Source: Arthrobacter sp. ZGTC131 (GTDB lineage Bacteria; Actinomycetota; Actinomycetes; Actinomycetales; Micrococcaceae). From it: 64,000 nt of DNA. The notes below the pieces were generated by a model. It did not search any database, was not told the origin of the DNA, and saw nothing but the letters and a program-made list of their open reading frames with translations. The stretch spans positions 124,001-188,000 of the forward strand of contig NZ_PJIK01000001.1 in assembly GCF_002929275.1 (NCBI RefSeq). The letters run 5' to 3'. The translations under genes and the position numbers were made by a program. Positions 34,909 through 44,039 of this stretch are shown piece after piece; within the stretch, counting starts at the first letter, position 1, and the number at the start of each line of letters is the position of its first letter.

Positions 34909-36546
34909 CTAGCGCTTCTGCCTGACGATTTTTTCCTGGTCGACCTGGCCCTCGGAGATAGCATCATGCTCCTCGTGGCCGGCACCTACCAGATGGTTGT
35001 CTCCCTCGCCGAAGAAGCCCTTCTTGAAGTCCACGATCGCGGTCTTCAGTGCTTCTGCGGTGTCATCGTCCAGAACGCTGGTCTGCGCCAGCGTGGTGAG
35101 GATGGAGGACTTGTGCTTCAGGTGCTCCAGGAACTCGGACTCGAAGCGGCTGATGTCCTCGACCGGGACGTCATCCAGGTGGCCCTGCGTTCCTGCCCAG
35201 ATGGACACAACCTGGTTCTCGACCGGGAACGGCGAGTACTGACCCTGCTTGAGCAGTTCCATAAGGCGTGCACCACGGGTGAGCTGCTGGCGGGATGCGG
35301 CATCGAGGTCCGATGCGAACATCGCGAAGGCCTGCATGTCGCGGTACTGTGCGAGGTCCAGCTTCAAGGTACCGGAGACCTTCTTCATCGACTTGACCTG
35401 TGCGGCGCCGCCAACTCGGGACACCGACACGCCAACGTCAACAGCAGGACGCTGGTTGGCGTTGAAGAGGTCCGACTGCAGGAAGATCTGGCCATCGGTA
35501 ATGGAGATCACGTTGGTCGGGATGTAGGCGGAAACGTCGTTTGCCTTGGTCTCGATGAGCGGCAGGCCGGTCATCGAGCCGGCGCCGAGCTCGTCGGAGA
35601 GCTTCGCGCAACGCTCCAGCAGGCGGGAGTGCAAGTAGAAGACGTCGCCCGGGTAGGCTTCACGTCCCGGCGGGCGGCGGAGCAGCAGGGAAACTGCACG
35701 GTAGGCCTCGGCCTGCTTGGAGAGGTCATCGAACACGATGAGGACGTGCTTGCCGCCGTACATCCAGTGCTGGCCGATGGCCGAACCTGCATAGGGCGCC
35801 AGGTACTTGAAGCCGGCCGGGTCAGAAGCCGGGGAAGCGACGATCGTGGTGTATTCCAGCGCGCCGTTGTCCTCGAGCGTCTGGCGGATGGCGGCGATGG
35901 TCGACGCCTTCTGGCCGATTGCCACGTAGACGCAGCGAACCTGCTTCTTCACGTCACCGGAAGCCCAGTTGGCCTTCTGGTTGATGATGGTGTCGATGGC
36001 AATTGCGGACTTGCCCGTCTGGCGGTCACCAATGATCAGCTGGCGCTGGCCGCGGCCGATCGGGATCATGGCGTCGATAGCCTTCAGACCGGTCTGCATC
36101 GGCTCGTGCACAGACTTACGCTGGGTCACGCCCGGAGCCTGGAGTTCCAGGGCACGGGTGGTCTCAGCCTTGATCTCGCCGAGGTCATCGATGGGCACGC
36201 CCAGCGGGTCAACAACACGTCCGAGGAACGCGTCACCGACCGGCACGGACAGAACCTGTCCGGTGCGGTGCACTTCCTGGCCCTCTTCGATGCCCGTGAA
36301 GTCACCGAGGATGATGACACCGATTTCGCGGACGTCGAGGTTCTGGGCGAGGCCCAGCGTGCCGTCTTCGAAGCGAAGCAGCTCGTTCGCCATGACCGAG
36401 GGAAGGCCCTCAACACGGGCGATGCCGTCACTTGCGGTGGTCACACGGCCGACCTCTACGCGCTCTGCGTTTCCGGGTTCGTAGGACGCCGCGAACTCGT
36501 TCAACGCATTACGGACGTCGTCGGCGTTGATGGTCAATTCGGCCAT
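34909..36546 (-). CDS. atpA: ATP synthase F1 alpha subunit
   Basis: Start taken at ATG 36546 ([15 protein letters not shown]), 545 residues; an in-frame start at 36579 adds an unconserved stretch. Intact P-loop [10 protein letters not shown], the QKASTIAAI segment, and the [18 protein letters not shown] region with the conserved Arg finger element are present. The non-catalytic nucleotide-binding subunit of F1. The C-terminus is extended by about 30 polar residues ([15 protein letters not shown]), as in many actinobacteria. Confidence 0.97.
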   Translation of the reverse strand: MAELTINADDVRNALNEFAASYEPGNAERVEVGRVTTASDGIARVEGLPSVMANELLRFEDGTLGLAQNLDVREIGVIILGDFTGIEEGQEVHRTGQVLSVPVGDAFLGRVVDPLGVPIDDLGEIKAETTRALELQAPGVTQRKSVHEPMQTGLKAIDAMIPIGRGQRQLIIGDRQTGKSAIAIDTIINQKANWASGDVKKQVRCVYVAIGQKASTIAAIRQTLEDNGALEYTTIVASPASDPAGFKYLAPYAGSAIGQHWMYGGKHVLIVFDDLSKQAEAYRAVSLLLRRPPGREAYPGDVFYLHSRLLERCAKLSDELGAGSMTGLPLIETKANDVSAYIPTNVISITDGQIFLQSDLFNANQRPAVDVGVSVSRVGGAAQVKSMKKVSGTLKLDLAQYRDMQAFAMFASDLDAASRQQLTRGARLMELLKQGQYSPFPVENQVVSIWAGTQGHLDDVPVEDISRFESEFLEHLKHKSSILTTLAQTSVLDDDTAEALKTAIVDFKKGFFGEGDNHLVGAGHEEHDAISEGQVDQEKIVRQKR

Positions 36547-36629
36547 CTGCAGTCCCTGCTCTCCTGTTTTCGTGATCATCGTTGCTCACGATGACCGGGG
36601 TTTCTATCAGTTAAGTTGTGCTTGTCCGG

Positions 36630-37457
36630 CTAGCCGGCCAGTTGGCGGCGAAGCTCCATGAGGCGGGTGATGACGGAAGCGTCGAGCACTTCGTCACCAA
36701 CCTGCACGCGGATTCCACCGATCAGCATCGGATCAACAGTGGTGTTGATCTTCAGATCTCGCCCGTAGAGGGAGTTGAGCCCCGCCTGCAGACGGCTGGC
36801 CTGCGTCTCCGTGATGGGACGCGTGACGCTGACCGTTGCAATCCACCGCTGCTGGCGCTTGGCTGCAAGCTCGGCAAAACGGCCGACCAGCTTGGTGGAC
36901 TTCAATCCGCGTGGCTGCGACACTGCCTGGCCGATGAGGACTTTGGCTTCCTCGCTTGCGCCAGGAACCAGCCTCTCCGCCAGGGCAATCTTTGCTGCGG
37001 CGCTGGCCTGCGGTTCAGACAGAGCACGCTGCACCTCGTGGCTGGACGCCACGGCCTGGTTGAAGGAGAACAGATCGTTCTCGAGTTCTTCCAGCCCCGT
37101 GATTCCGGAGGCAGAAACGGCCGACTTGTTTTCAGCAACGGCAATTACTACCGTCGCGGCAAGCGTCTCGAGTGCATCGCCGATGTCTCGCGCCGATGCC
37201 CAGCGTGAGCTGGCCAGCCCGGCTGCGATGTCCGCAGCCTCAGCGGAGACTTTTCCGCCGAACAGTTTCCTGATCAGCGCCGACTTTTCGTCACCGCTGC
37301 GGGACGGGTCAGTCAGGGCTCGGCGCAAGCCAGCCGAGCTGTCTATCGCTCCCAGGATTCCGAAGAGTTCCTTTGCCAACTGCAGCGATGCAAACGGAAG
37401 CTTGGCCTCCAGTTCGGTCAGCGCTTTGGTCAGCGATTCGCTCGATACACCTGCCAT
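36630..37457 (-). CDS. atpH: ATP synthase F1 delta subunit
   Basis: 275 residues, the usual actinobacterial length and longer than the 177-residue E. coli subunit. The OSCP-type core is at the C-terminus (VTRPITETQASRLQAGL, then GGIRVQVGDEVLDASV). It connects the b-subunit stator to the top of F1. The ATG shares one base with the atpF stop (TAATG), showing translational coupling. Confidence 0.95.
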   Translation of the reverse strand: MAGVSSESLTKALTELEAKLPFASLQLAKELFGILGAIDSSAGLRRALTDPSRSGDEKSALIRKLFGGKVSAEAADIAAGLASSRWASARDIGDALETLAATVVIAVAENKSAVSASGITGLEELENDLFSFNQAVASSHEVQRALSEPQASAAAKIALAERLVPGASEEAKVLIGQAVSQPRGLKSTKLVGRFAELAAKRQQRWIATVSVTRPITETQASRLQAGLNSLYGRDLKINTTVDPMLIGGIRVQVGDEVLDASVITRLMELRRQLAG

Positions 37458-38008
37458 TACTTTGCTACACCTGCGTTCTGGTTCTCCAGATCAGCCAGGA
37501 AGCGGTCAACAACACGTGCCGAACGCTGGTCGTCCTCGAGGGACTCGCCAACGATGCGGCCAGCCAGCGTGGTGGCGAGGGTGCCCACCTCTGAACGCAG
37601 GGCCACTACGGCGGCCTGGCGCTCGGATTCGATCTGCACGTGTGCCTGCGCAGTGATGCGCGCAGACTCGGCTGCAGCCTTCTCCTTCAGCTCCGCAAGG
37701 ATCTGGGCGCCTTCGGCACGGGCTTCCTCGCGAATGCGGTTGGCTTCTGCACGAGCCTCGGTGAGCTGCTGCTTGTACTCTTCGAGTGCGGCGGAAGCCT
37801 CAGCCTGCGCCTGCTCGGCCTTGGCGATGCCGCCTTCAATGGCCTCGGCACGCTCTGCGAACGTCTTCTCGAACATCGGGACAATGAACTTGACCACGAT
37901 GTACATGAGGACAGCAAAGCCGACGAGGACGACGCCCATCTCCCAGACGTTGGGCACGAGCGGGCTAGTCGCCCCTTCGGTGGCGGCTGAGATGATCAGC
38001 TGATTCAT
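37457..38008 (-). CDS. atpF: ATP synthase Fo b subunit
   Basis: 183 residues. A short N-terminal stretch leads to one transmembrane helix (GVVLVGFAVLMYIVVKFIVP). A long Ala/Glu/Arg-rich amphipathic coiled coil follows (AEAIEGGIAKAEQAQAEA and onwards). It forms the peripheral stator stalk that holds F1 against the a subunit. It overlaps atpH by one base. Confidence 0.95.
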   Translation of the reverse strand: MNQLIISAATEGATSPLVPNVWEMGVVLVGFAVLMYIVVKFIVPMFEKTFAERAEAIEGGIAKAEQAQAEASAALEEYKQQLTEARAEANRIREEARAEGAQILAELKEKAAAESARITAQAHVQIESERQAAVVALRSEVGTLATTLAGRIVGESLEDDQRSARVVDRFLADLENQNAGVAK

Positions 38009-38062
38009 AATTCACCCGTCCTTATCTACTCGGTTTTGGATTCGCTTGGTTCTGAAGCGTGA

Positions 38063-38266
38063 CTAGAGAACGAAAGCGAAGACCAGGCCGAGGATGGCGA
38101 GGGCTTCAGTCAGCGCAAGGCCGAGGAACGCGATCGGCTGAAGCACACGCTGTGCTTCCGGCTGACGTGCGACGCCGTTGATGTAAGCGGCGAACACGAG
38201 ACCAACACCGATACCACCGCCGATTGCGGACAGACCGTAACCTACGAGGTTGAGATTGCCTTCCAT
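38063..38266 (-). CDS. atpE: ATP synthase Fo c subunit
   Basis: 67 residues: two transmembrane helices joined by the polar loop ARQPE. The ion-carrying carboxylate is Glu54 in [10 protein letters not shown]. The first helix has the GGGIGVG glycine motif. No obvious sodium-binding Gln/Glu-Ser pattern is visible, so proton coupling is likely. The protein forms the membrane rotor ring. A ribosome-binding AAAGGAA lies upstream on the minus strand. Confidence 0.96.
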   Translation of the reverse strand: MEGNLNLVGYGLSAIGGGIGVGLVFAAYINGVARQPEAQRVLQPIAFLGLALTEALAILGLVFAFVL

Positions 38267-38343
38267 TTTATTCCTTTCAAGATGCCATCTTTGTGGCAGG
38301 TTGTTTGGTTTGCTTCATCCCGTAAAGGGAAGTTTGTGGGCGC

Positions 38344-39144
38344 CTAGTGGCTGTCCGCGTGCAGGGCACCTTCGATGTAGATCGCTGTCAGCAGCGTGAA
38401 CACGTAGGCCTGGAGCGCCATGATCAGCGCTTCCAGCATGTACATGGCGATTGCGCCTGCGAGGACCAGGACTGATGTGCCCTTCAGGAGGACGTTCTCC
38501 TGCATGACCAGGTATTCGATGCCGGAGCCGGCAAGCATGACGATCAAGTGACCGGCCAGCATGGTTGCGAAGAGACGCAGGCTGTGCGTGACGGGACGTA
38601 CCAGGAAGTTGGAGATGATCTCGATCGGAACCACGATGGGCAGGATGTAGAACGGAACTCCGGACGGCACCGTAGCCAGCTTGAAGTACTTCAGGCCGTT
38701 CTTCTTGATGCCGATGCCGATCCAGGTGAAGTACACGATGCCGGCCAGCACGTAGGCTCCGCCGACGTGCGAGAAGCTCGGCAGCTGGAGTACGGGGATG
38801 GCACCGTAGATGTTGTTCACCAGGATGAAGAAGAACAGGCTGAACAACAGGGGCACGTACTTCATGAAGTCTCTGCCGCCGATGATGTCCTTGGCGATGC
38901 TGTTGCGGACGAAGCCATAGGCCATTTCGCCTGCGAACTGCAGTTTGCCAGGAACCAGCTGCTGCTTCCGCGCAGCTAGCAGAAAGAATGTTGCGATAAT
39001 GACAACGGACAGGATGACCAGCAGCATCTGCTTGGAGAATCCGTCTGCTGCACCCCACGGCAGGATTGCCGGCAGGTGCATTTCTTCAATTCCGGGAGGC
39101 GTGAAGACTCCTGAATTTTGGGCCGGGAGCGCAAGCGCGATCAA
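38344..39144 (-). CDS. atpB: ATP synthase Fo a subunit
   Basis: 266 residues with five to six transmembrane helices. The essential Arg lies in HSLRLFATMLAGHL of the penultimate helices, facing the c-ring carboxylate. GLKYFKLATVPSGVPFYILP precedes it. The protein provides the two proton half-channels. It lies 81 bases after the AtpZ-like gene and 77 before atpE. Confidence 0.95.
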   Translation of the reverse strand: MIALALPAQNSGVFTPPGIEEMHLPAILPWGAADGFSKQMLLVILSVVIIATFFLLAARKQQLVPGKLQFAGEMAYGFVRNSIAKDIIGGRDFMKYVPLLFSLFFFILVNNIYGAIPVLQLPSFSHVGGAYVLAGIVYFTWIGIGIKKNGLKYFKLATVPSGVPFYILPIVVPIEIISNFLVRPVTHSLRLFATMLAGHLIVMLAGSGIEYLVMQENVLLKGTSVLVLAGAIAMYMLEALIMALQAYVFTLLTAIYIEGALHADSH

Positions 39145-39225
39145 CGCGTTTCCTCTCTGCAGTGTCCATCGTTGGGCGTTGGTCGGGGTCCGGCGTGCTT
39201 CATGCTCGCCCTCCCCCTCGTAAAG

Positions 39226-39564
39226 TTATTTGGCATTACTGTTCCCATCCTCAGACGGGCCGCTGGCTGCACTGTTCCCGCCAGCTGTATTCCTTGAACT
39301 GGTGAGGCCGTGCATATGGGACAGATAGAACCCTCCCGCAGCTCCAAGCAGAGCGCCTAGGAGCACAATCCAGCGGGTTCCCCACAGATAATCCAGACCC
39401 CACCCTATCAAACTCCAGACGATGATTCCGCCAATAATGTAGCTAAAGACGGCAATTCCAGCGTTGTAACCGCCGTCACCATTTTCGCCTGAGACGCCGG
39501 GGGCGCCGGACCTTTTGGAGGGGTCGCCGGAGGAAGTTTTGCCGGGGTGGTTTCGCTTAGACAT
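39226..39564 (-). CDS. AtpZ/AtpI-like small membrane protein
   Basis: 112 residues. A Lys/Ser/Gly-rich N-terminal tail leads into two transmembrane helices (FSYIIGGIIVWSLIGWGLDY and WIVLLGALLGAAGGFYLSHM), then a polar Ser/Asn tail. The two-helix GWxLDxxxGT pattern is that of AtpZ/AtpI proteins, which precede atp operons and have been linked to c-ring assembly or magnesium/calcium movement. It overlaps the gene upstream by eight bases. Confidence 0.78.
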   Translation of the reverse strand: MSKRNHPGKTSSGDPSKRSGAPGVSGENGDGGYNAGIAVFSYIIGGIIVWSLIGWGLDYLWGTRWIVLLGALLGAAGGFYLSHMHGLTSSRNTAGGNSAASGPSEDGNSNAK

Positions 39565-40042
39565 CGGTGTTGCCCTTGTTCGGTTCGGGGTCGTTGTAGA
39601 TCTGCAGCCGGGCCTTGCTGAAACCGTAGATTTCAGCCGCCTGCCAGGTCACCACAGCGACGACCGCTCCGATAAGGAACCAGCGCCCGTGCAGCCACTC
39701 GGGCGCACCAACCGCGAACAGGACCACCGCGAAACCGATGACCTTGACGAAGTAGGTTGCCACGAACAGGCCGATGGCACCGGACGGGTTGTTGCGTCCG
39801 ACGAAGTGGCCGATCAAAAGGCTAATGGCAAAGAATGCCATCACCAGCAGCCCGCCGAAGCTGCTCGAAAGCAGTCCGGGCCAGCCATTCAGAGCCACTG
39901 CCACAATGCCCGCAAGGACAAGGGCGGCAGCCGAAACGGCGGAGCTGATTCCCAGCAGGCCGAGCCACAGCGACCGCGTGGGGCCGGAGACGCCAACGAA
40001 TCCTTTGCCGGACGTTGGTCCGGGCTCGGCGTTGGAGGTCAT
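39557..40042 (-). CDS. four-helix ATP synthase-associated membrane protein (AtpI-like)
   Basis: 161 residues with four hydrophobic segments (WLGLLGISSAVSAAALVLAG, MAFFAISLLIGHFVG, TYFVKVIGFAVVLF and WFLIGAVVAVVTWQAAEIYG). Position and topology match the ATP synthase subunit I family (Rv1303 place in M. tuberculosis), thought to help assemble the c-ring. It is 92 bases after the wecA-like gene and overlaps the AtpZ-like gene, so the three are probably co-transcribed. Confidence 0.75.
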   Translation of the reverse strand: MTSNAEPGPTSGKGFVGVSGPTRSLWLGLLGISSAVSAAALVLAGIVAVALNGWPGLLSSSFGGLLVMAFFAISLLIGHFVGRNNPSGAIGLFVATYFVKVIGFAVVLFAVGAPEWLHGRWFLIGAVVAVVTWQAAEIYGFSKARLQIYNDPEPNKGNTDV

Positions 40043-40134
40043 GCGAACCCAATCTTTGGGGTCTGGGGGTGGAGTGGTGCAGGAAAGACCTGCCCCTGAA
40101 TTCTACACGAGATAGAAATATTCCGGAAAGCGGG

Positions 40135-41247
40135 TTATTCCGGCGTTTCTACGCCGCGGCGGCTGAGATAAGGCCACGCCGTAAGGAGCCCCATCACCAG
40201 GGTGGCCGCGATGTCGACCGCGAGGACTATCTGCCAGGGGTAAACGGCGAAGGCGAGTCCGCCGAAGGAGAGGACGGCGGTCCACATGTACAGCAGCATC
40301 ACAGCCGTGCGGTGGGAGTACCCGATGTCCATCAGCTTGTGGTGCAGGTGGCCGCGGTCGGCGGACCAGGGCGACCTGCCGACGGCCGTGCGCCGGACGA
40401 CGGCAAGGCCGAGATCCAGCAGCGGCAGGAAGAGCACGGCGAAGGGAAGCAGGATGGGGACGATCGTGGGGATACCGTTCACGCGGTCATAGAGCCCCGA
40501 GCTGATTTGGCCGGTCGAGACCACACCCGCCGAAGCCATCAGCAGGCCGATGAGCATCGCCCCGGAATCACCCATAAAGATCTTCGAGGGAAACCAGTTG
40601 TGGGGCAGGAACCCCAGACAGCTGCCCACGAGCACCGCCGTCAGGAGCGTCGCAAGGTCTGAACGGTCAAGCAGCGGCGCGTTCCGGTGCACCCAGTACG
40701 CGGTGAGGAAGAAGGCCGAACCGCCGATGATCGCCACGCCCGCAGCCAGCCCGTCCAGTCCGTCGATGAAGTTGAAGGCATTCATCGTCGTGACAATAAG
40801 TCCGGCGGTGAGGAGGACGTTGACTGGGTCCGAATCGAAGCGGATGGGCTCGGGAACGAACGGAATGATGGTCATCCGGACGCCCCAGACCGCCACTACC
40901 AGGGCGGCGATGCTTTGCCCGATGAGTTTGACCCACCACCGCAGATCCAGGAGATCGTCCGCAACGCCAACGAGGACGATGACGCCTGCCCCCGCCAGCA
41001 CGCCCCAGGGGGCCGAATTGCCGTGGAAGATGTCCTTGACGAAAAAAGACTGGTTCGCGACCACCAGTGCCACCAGCACTCCCGCGAAGATCCCGAGGCC
41101 GCCGAGCCGGGACACCGGGCTCGAATGCATGTCACGGCTGCGGATCGGCGTGAACAGCTCGAGCCGGTTGCCTATCAGGCGTGCGCCCCATGTTGCCGCG
41201 TACGAGACGACGGCTGCGGTCAGCATCATGAGCAGGTACATGATCAC
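40135..41247 (-). CDS. undecaprenyl-phosphate sugar-1-phosphate transferase (WecA/TagO family)
   Basis: 370 residues with about 11 transmembrane helices. Signatures of the MraY/WecA superfamily are DDLLDLRWWVK, AFNFIDGLDGLAAG (magnesium-binding Asp pair) and FMGDSGAM. The cytoplasmic HKLMDIGYSHR region carries the conserved His. It transfers a sugar 1-phosphate, probably GlcNAc-1-P, to undecaprenyl phosphate and starts cell-wall glycopolymer or arabinogalactan-type linker synthesis. The neighbouring TagA-like enzyme would act next, so a TagO-like role is likely. The gene leads into the atp operon. Confidence 0.88.
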   Translation of the reverse strand: MIMYLLMMLTAAVVSYAATWGARLIGNRLELFTPIRSRDMHSSPVSRLGGLGIFAGVLVALVVANQSFFVKDIFHGNSAPWGVLAGAGVIVLVGVADDLLDLRWWVKLIGQSIAALVVAVWGVRMTIIPFVPEPIRFDSDPVNVLLTAGLIVTTMNAFNFIDGLDGLAAGVAIIGGSAFFLTAYWVHRNAPLLDRSDLATLLTAVLVGSCLGFLPHNWFPSKIFMGDSGAMLIGLLMASAGVVSTGQISSGLYDRVNGIPTIVPILLPFAVLFLPLLDLGLAVVRRTAVGRSPWSADRGHLHHKLMDIGYSHRTAVMLLYMWTAVLSFGGLAFAVYPWQIVLAVDIAATLVMGLLTAWPYLSRRGVETPE

Positions 41248-41405
41248 GGCGCGTCACCTGCTCCGCTGACCCGCCGTGGAGCAGCATGGCACCGGGCTTC
41301 AGGCTGCCGCAGGTTCGCGACGAGGCTTGGGGGACTGTGGGGGCTCAATAGCTGTAGATCTGACGTGCAATAAATGAAACTTCTCCGTCGCCATGCGCGC
41401 ACAGA

Positions 41406-41425
41406 CAGGCAGTACATAGTGCCTG
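41406..41425. promoter_or_regulatory. inverted repeat in the wecA-GT2 divergent gap
   Basis: CAGGCA (41406-41411) and TGCCTG (41420-41425) form a perfect inverted repeat with an 8-base spacer. It lies in the 299-base gap between the divergent WecA-like and GT2 genes, which must hold both promoters. No other clear signal was seen. Confidence 0.35.
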
Positions 41426-41546
41426 ACAGGGCTGTATTACAGTGGACTCTAGTCAAGATACTAACGCCAACGGCTACATGGCTTCGCGTCACACGGCCTC
41501 ATGCCGGCGGGAAACTTGCCGGCGGCTGTGCTGAAAGGAACCCGCA

Positions 41547-42443
41547 ATGCCAGTGTCGGTCGCAGTTGCTGCCGTGACGTTTGACCGTCCCCATGAGCTC
41601 GCCGTCCTCCTGAAAGCCATCAATGGCCAGACCGCGCCCGTGGCATCCATTTGCCTTGTTGACAGCGGCACCGTGCCGGCAGCAGACGTTGCCGGACAGC
41701 ACGAAAATGTGGACTACATCCGCTCTGAAGCCAACCTCGGCGGGGCCGGCGGATTTTCCCTGGCCGTCCTCAAGGCGGTGGCCAGCGGGGCCGACTGGAT
41801 CTGGATGATGGACGACGACGCCGAGCCGGCAGACCCCGAATGCCTCGCCACGCTGATCCGCGAGGCGGAAGCACGGAACCTGGAGGCAGTTGTTCCGCTT
41901 GTGGTGGCGCCCGGCCACCCGGACAGGCTCTCCTTTTTCTTCCGCCTGGACGGCAAAGTGACCCACGATCGGGGCGCACTGGAAAAGGTGGGGTTCCTTC
42001 CGAACGACGGCCACTTCTTCAACGGGGCGCTAATCCGCTCCGATGTTTTCTTCAAGGTTGGCTTGCCGGACATGCGCCTGTTCATCCGGGGCGACGAGGT
42101 GGACTTCACCATCAGGCTGCGGAAGGCGGGCATCCGCTTCGGCACGGTCACCACGGCAGCCATCACGCATCCGCACGCATTTTCCGAAACCAAGCACGTC
42201 TTTGGCGCCCGGTGGCACGTCATCGTCCCCGAGACGGCGTTCAAGCGCTATTACTACTACCGCAACCGCGGCTATCTGATCCGGCGCCACGTCCGGGTCA
42301 AGTCACTGATTGCCGACGTCGGCGGGTATCTCGGCTATTTCCTGCGCCGGGGCGATTTCCGCGGTCTGTCCGACTGGTTCAGGGCATTTTCGGCAGGACT
42401 CCGCGGCAAGGGGTTTGGTCCGCTGAAGGACCAGAAGTTCTAG
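41547..42443 (+). CDS. family 2 glycosyltransferase, galactofuranosyltransferase-like
   Basis: 298 residues. The GT-A fold begins at VAVAAVTFDRP, with the metal-binding DDDA in WIWMMDDDAEP and the acceptor-site GDEVDFTIRLRKAG. The C-terminal RYYYYRNRGYLIRR stretch resembles GlfT2/rhamnan-type transferases. A AAGGAA lies ten bases before the ATG. It is the only gene on the plus strand in this part and converges on the TagA-like gene. Likely task: adding sugars to a lipid-linked cell-wall polymer. The donor sugar is not known. Confidence 0.85.
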   Translation: MPVSVAVAAVTFDRPHELAVLLKAINGQTAPVASICLVDSGTVPAADVAGQHENVDYIRSEANLGGAGGFSLAVLKAVASGADWIWMMDDDAEPADPECLATLIREAEARNLEAVVPLVVAPGHPDRLSFFFRLDGKVTHDRGALEKVGFLPNDGHFFNGALIRSDVFFKVGLPDMRLFIRGDEVDFTIRLRKAGIRFGTVTTAAITHPHAFSETKHVFGARWHVIVPETAFKRYYYYRNRGYLIRRHVRVKSLIADVGGYLGYFLRRGDFRGLSDWFRAFSAGLRGKGFGPLKDQKF

Positions 42444-42495
42444 CATTGGCGCCGGCGTCGGGTGGGGCCAGCTGCTGGTCGTGGCTTCGTAGCCG

Positions 42496-43254
42496 CTAGC
42501 GCTGCCCGCGGAGCCGGCGCCGAACCAGGAGCCCGAGCAGTACCCAGGGCTCTCCGAAGACGCGGTATGCCACGCGCCGCGGATGCAGCAGAAGCCGCCA
42601 CGCCCACTCCAGGCCGAGGCGGCCAAGCCAGCGCGGCGCCAGCTTCTGGATTCCCGCGATCTGCTCGATGGCCCCGCCAACGGCGCAGTAGACCGCGGGA
42701 GGAAGGGAGTCGAGGCGGCGGCGCAGCACCTTTTCCTGCAAGGGCATTCCCAGCCCGATGAGTACCAGCTGCGGGCGCTGTTCGGCCAGCCAGGCGGTCA
42801 CCTCTTCTTCGAGTTCCTCGTCCCAGCCCTCCCCCGGCATGCCGGACACTGACGCCGCGGGCGCAATAGCCTGAAGCTTGGCGACGGCCCTGGCGTTGGC
42901 CACGGGGCCGGCCCCGACGACGGCGATGCGCCTGAGGCCGCTGACCTGCCCCAGCGCGGGGATCCAGTCCGTCGAACCCAGCCGGTAGTCCATGACGGGC
43001 CCGGCCAGCTTTCGGCCCCTCCCCCAGAGCCACAGGACGGGTGCGCCGTCGATCAGCACGACGTCGCTGTTCTCGTAGAACGTGCGGAATTCCGGTTCGG
43101 AATGGAAGAGCGTCACGCTATGGAGGTTGTGGCCGACGACGGTCCGGGTGCCTCCGTCAGCCACGAACTTGTCGAGGACTTCCGTGAGTCCGGCGACGTC
43201 CAGCGGAGTGGCGTCCACACCGAGGACGGGAATTTGCTGCCGCTGCAGTTTCAT
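42496..43254 (-). CDS. WecG/TagA/CpsF family glycosyltransferase
   Basis: 252 residues. Family motifs are VLIDGAPVLWLWGRG, IAVVGAGPVANARAVAKL, and LVLIGLGMPLQEKVL, then CAVGGAIEQIAGIQKLAPRW. The C-terminal basic amphipathic stretch (LLLHPRRVAYRVFGE) is a typical membrane-targeting appendage. TagA adds N-acetylmannosamine to the lipid-linked GlcNAc made by TagO, and WecG adds the equivalent ManNAc uronic acid. With the WecA-like gene nearby, a linkage-unit role in wall glycopolymer synthesis is likely. It overlaps tsaC by four bases. Confidence 0.88.
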   Translation of the reverse strand: MKLQRQQIPVLGVDATPLDVAGLTEVLDKFVADGGTRTVVGHNLHSVTLFHSEPEFRTFYENSDVVLIDGAPVLWLWGRGRKLAGPVMDYRLGSTDWIPALGQVSGLRRIAVVGAGPVANARAVAKLQAIAPAASVSGMPGEGWDEELEEEVTAWLAEQRPQLVLIGLGMPLQEKVLRRRLDSLPPAVYCAVGGAIEQIAGIQKLAPRWLGRLGLEWAWRLLLHPRRVAYRVFGEPWVLLGLLVRRRLRGQR

Positions 43255-44024
43255 TCCGCGCCGGGTGCTTTGTCGCCGGTTTCCGCTGCGCCCTCTGTCT
43301 CTGCTGCGCCGTCAGTTTCTGCGGCGCTGTCATTACCTGCACCGCCGGACGACTCCGACGCGTTGCCAGCGATATCGAGCACCCCCGGGACCACTTCCCG
43401 GAGCCGTTCCAGGCTCACGGCGCCCTCGCGGACAACCCGCAGCGGCAGGGAGGTCGCGTCCACGATCGTGGACGGCAGGGCGTCTGTTCCTTCCACCGGG
43501 CGGAAGCCGCCTTCGAGGTAAACTTCGACGGATTCCGCCAGCTGGGAGCGGGCCTCGAACGCGGTCTGGGCCGGAGCCTGCCCGGTCCTGTTGGCTGACG
43601 AGACGGCCAGCGGCCCGGTCAGAGTCAGCAAGTCCTGGGCCACTTCATCCGCGGGGATCCGGAGGGCCACGGTGCCCTTCGTCTCGCCCAGGTCCCAGTC
43701 AAGGGACGGCTGGGCGTGGAAAATCAGCGTCAGGCCTCCGGGCCAGAAGGCCTCGGCCAGCTGACGTGCCTCCGCAGACACGTCCGTGGCCAGGCCATCA
43801 AGGGCGTTGAGGCGCGGAATCAGCACCGGAGGGGGCATGTTCCGGCCGCGGCCTTTGGAAACCAGCAGCATGGTGACGGCCTGCGGCGAAAAGGCGTCCG
43901 CCGCAATCCCGTAGACGGTATCCGTGGGGAAGACCACGCACTTCTTCTCGAGGATGGCACGCCGTGCGTGGGCCAGTCCTGCGGTGCGCTCGTCATCGGC
44001 TGTGCAGTTATACGTAGTGGTCAC
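43251..44024 (-). CDS. tsaC: L-threonylcarbamoyladenylate synthase (Sua5/YciO/YrdC)
   Basis: 257 residues. The YrdC fold is marked by KKCVVFPTDTVYGIAADAF, KGRGRNMPPPVLI and PLAVSSANRTGQ. It uses threonine, bicarbonate and ATP to make threonylcarbamoyl-AMP for the t6A modification of ANN-decoding tRNAs. The last 35 residues are repetitive Ala/Glu/Gly/Thr and not conserved. The gene lies between prmC (15 bases upstream) and a TagA-like gene whose start overlaps its stop (ATGA). Confidence 0.92.
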   Translation of the reverse strand: MTTTYNCTADDERTAGLAHARRAILEKKCVVFPTDTVYGIAADAFSPQAVTMLLVSKGRGRNMPPPVLIPRLNALDGLATDVSAEARQLAEAFWPGGLTLIFHAQPSLDWDLGETKGTVALRIPADEVAQDLLTLTGPLAVSSANRTGQAPAQTAFEARSQLAESVEVYLEGGFRPVEGTDALPSTIVDATSLPLRVVREGAVSLERLREVVPGVLDIAGNASESSGGAGNDSAAETDGAAETEGAAETGDKAPGAE

Positions 44025-44039
44025 TGCCTCATTCTTTCA

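Noticed and set aside
34966-36594. A long plus-strand frame opposite atpA
   Set aside because: Antisense to a highly conserved ATP synthase gene and without recognisable domains.
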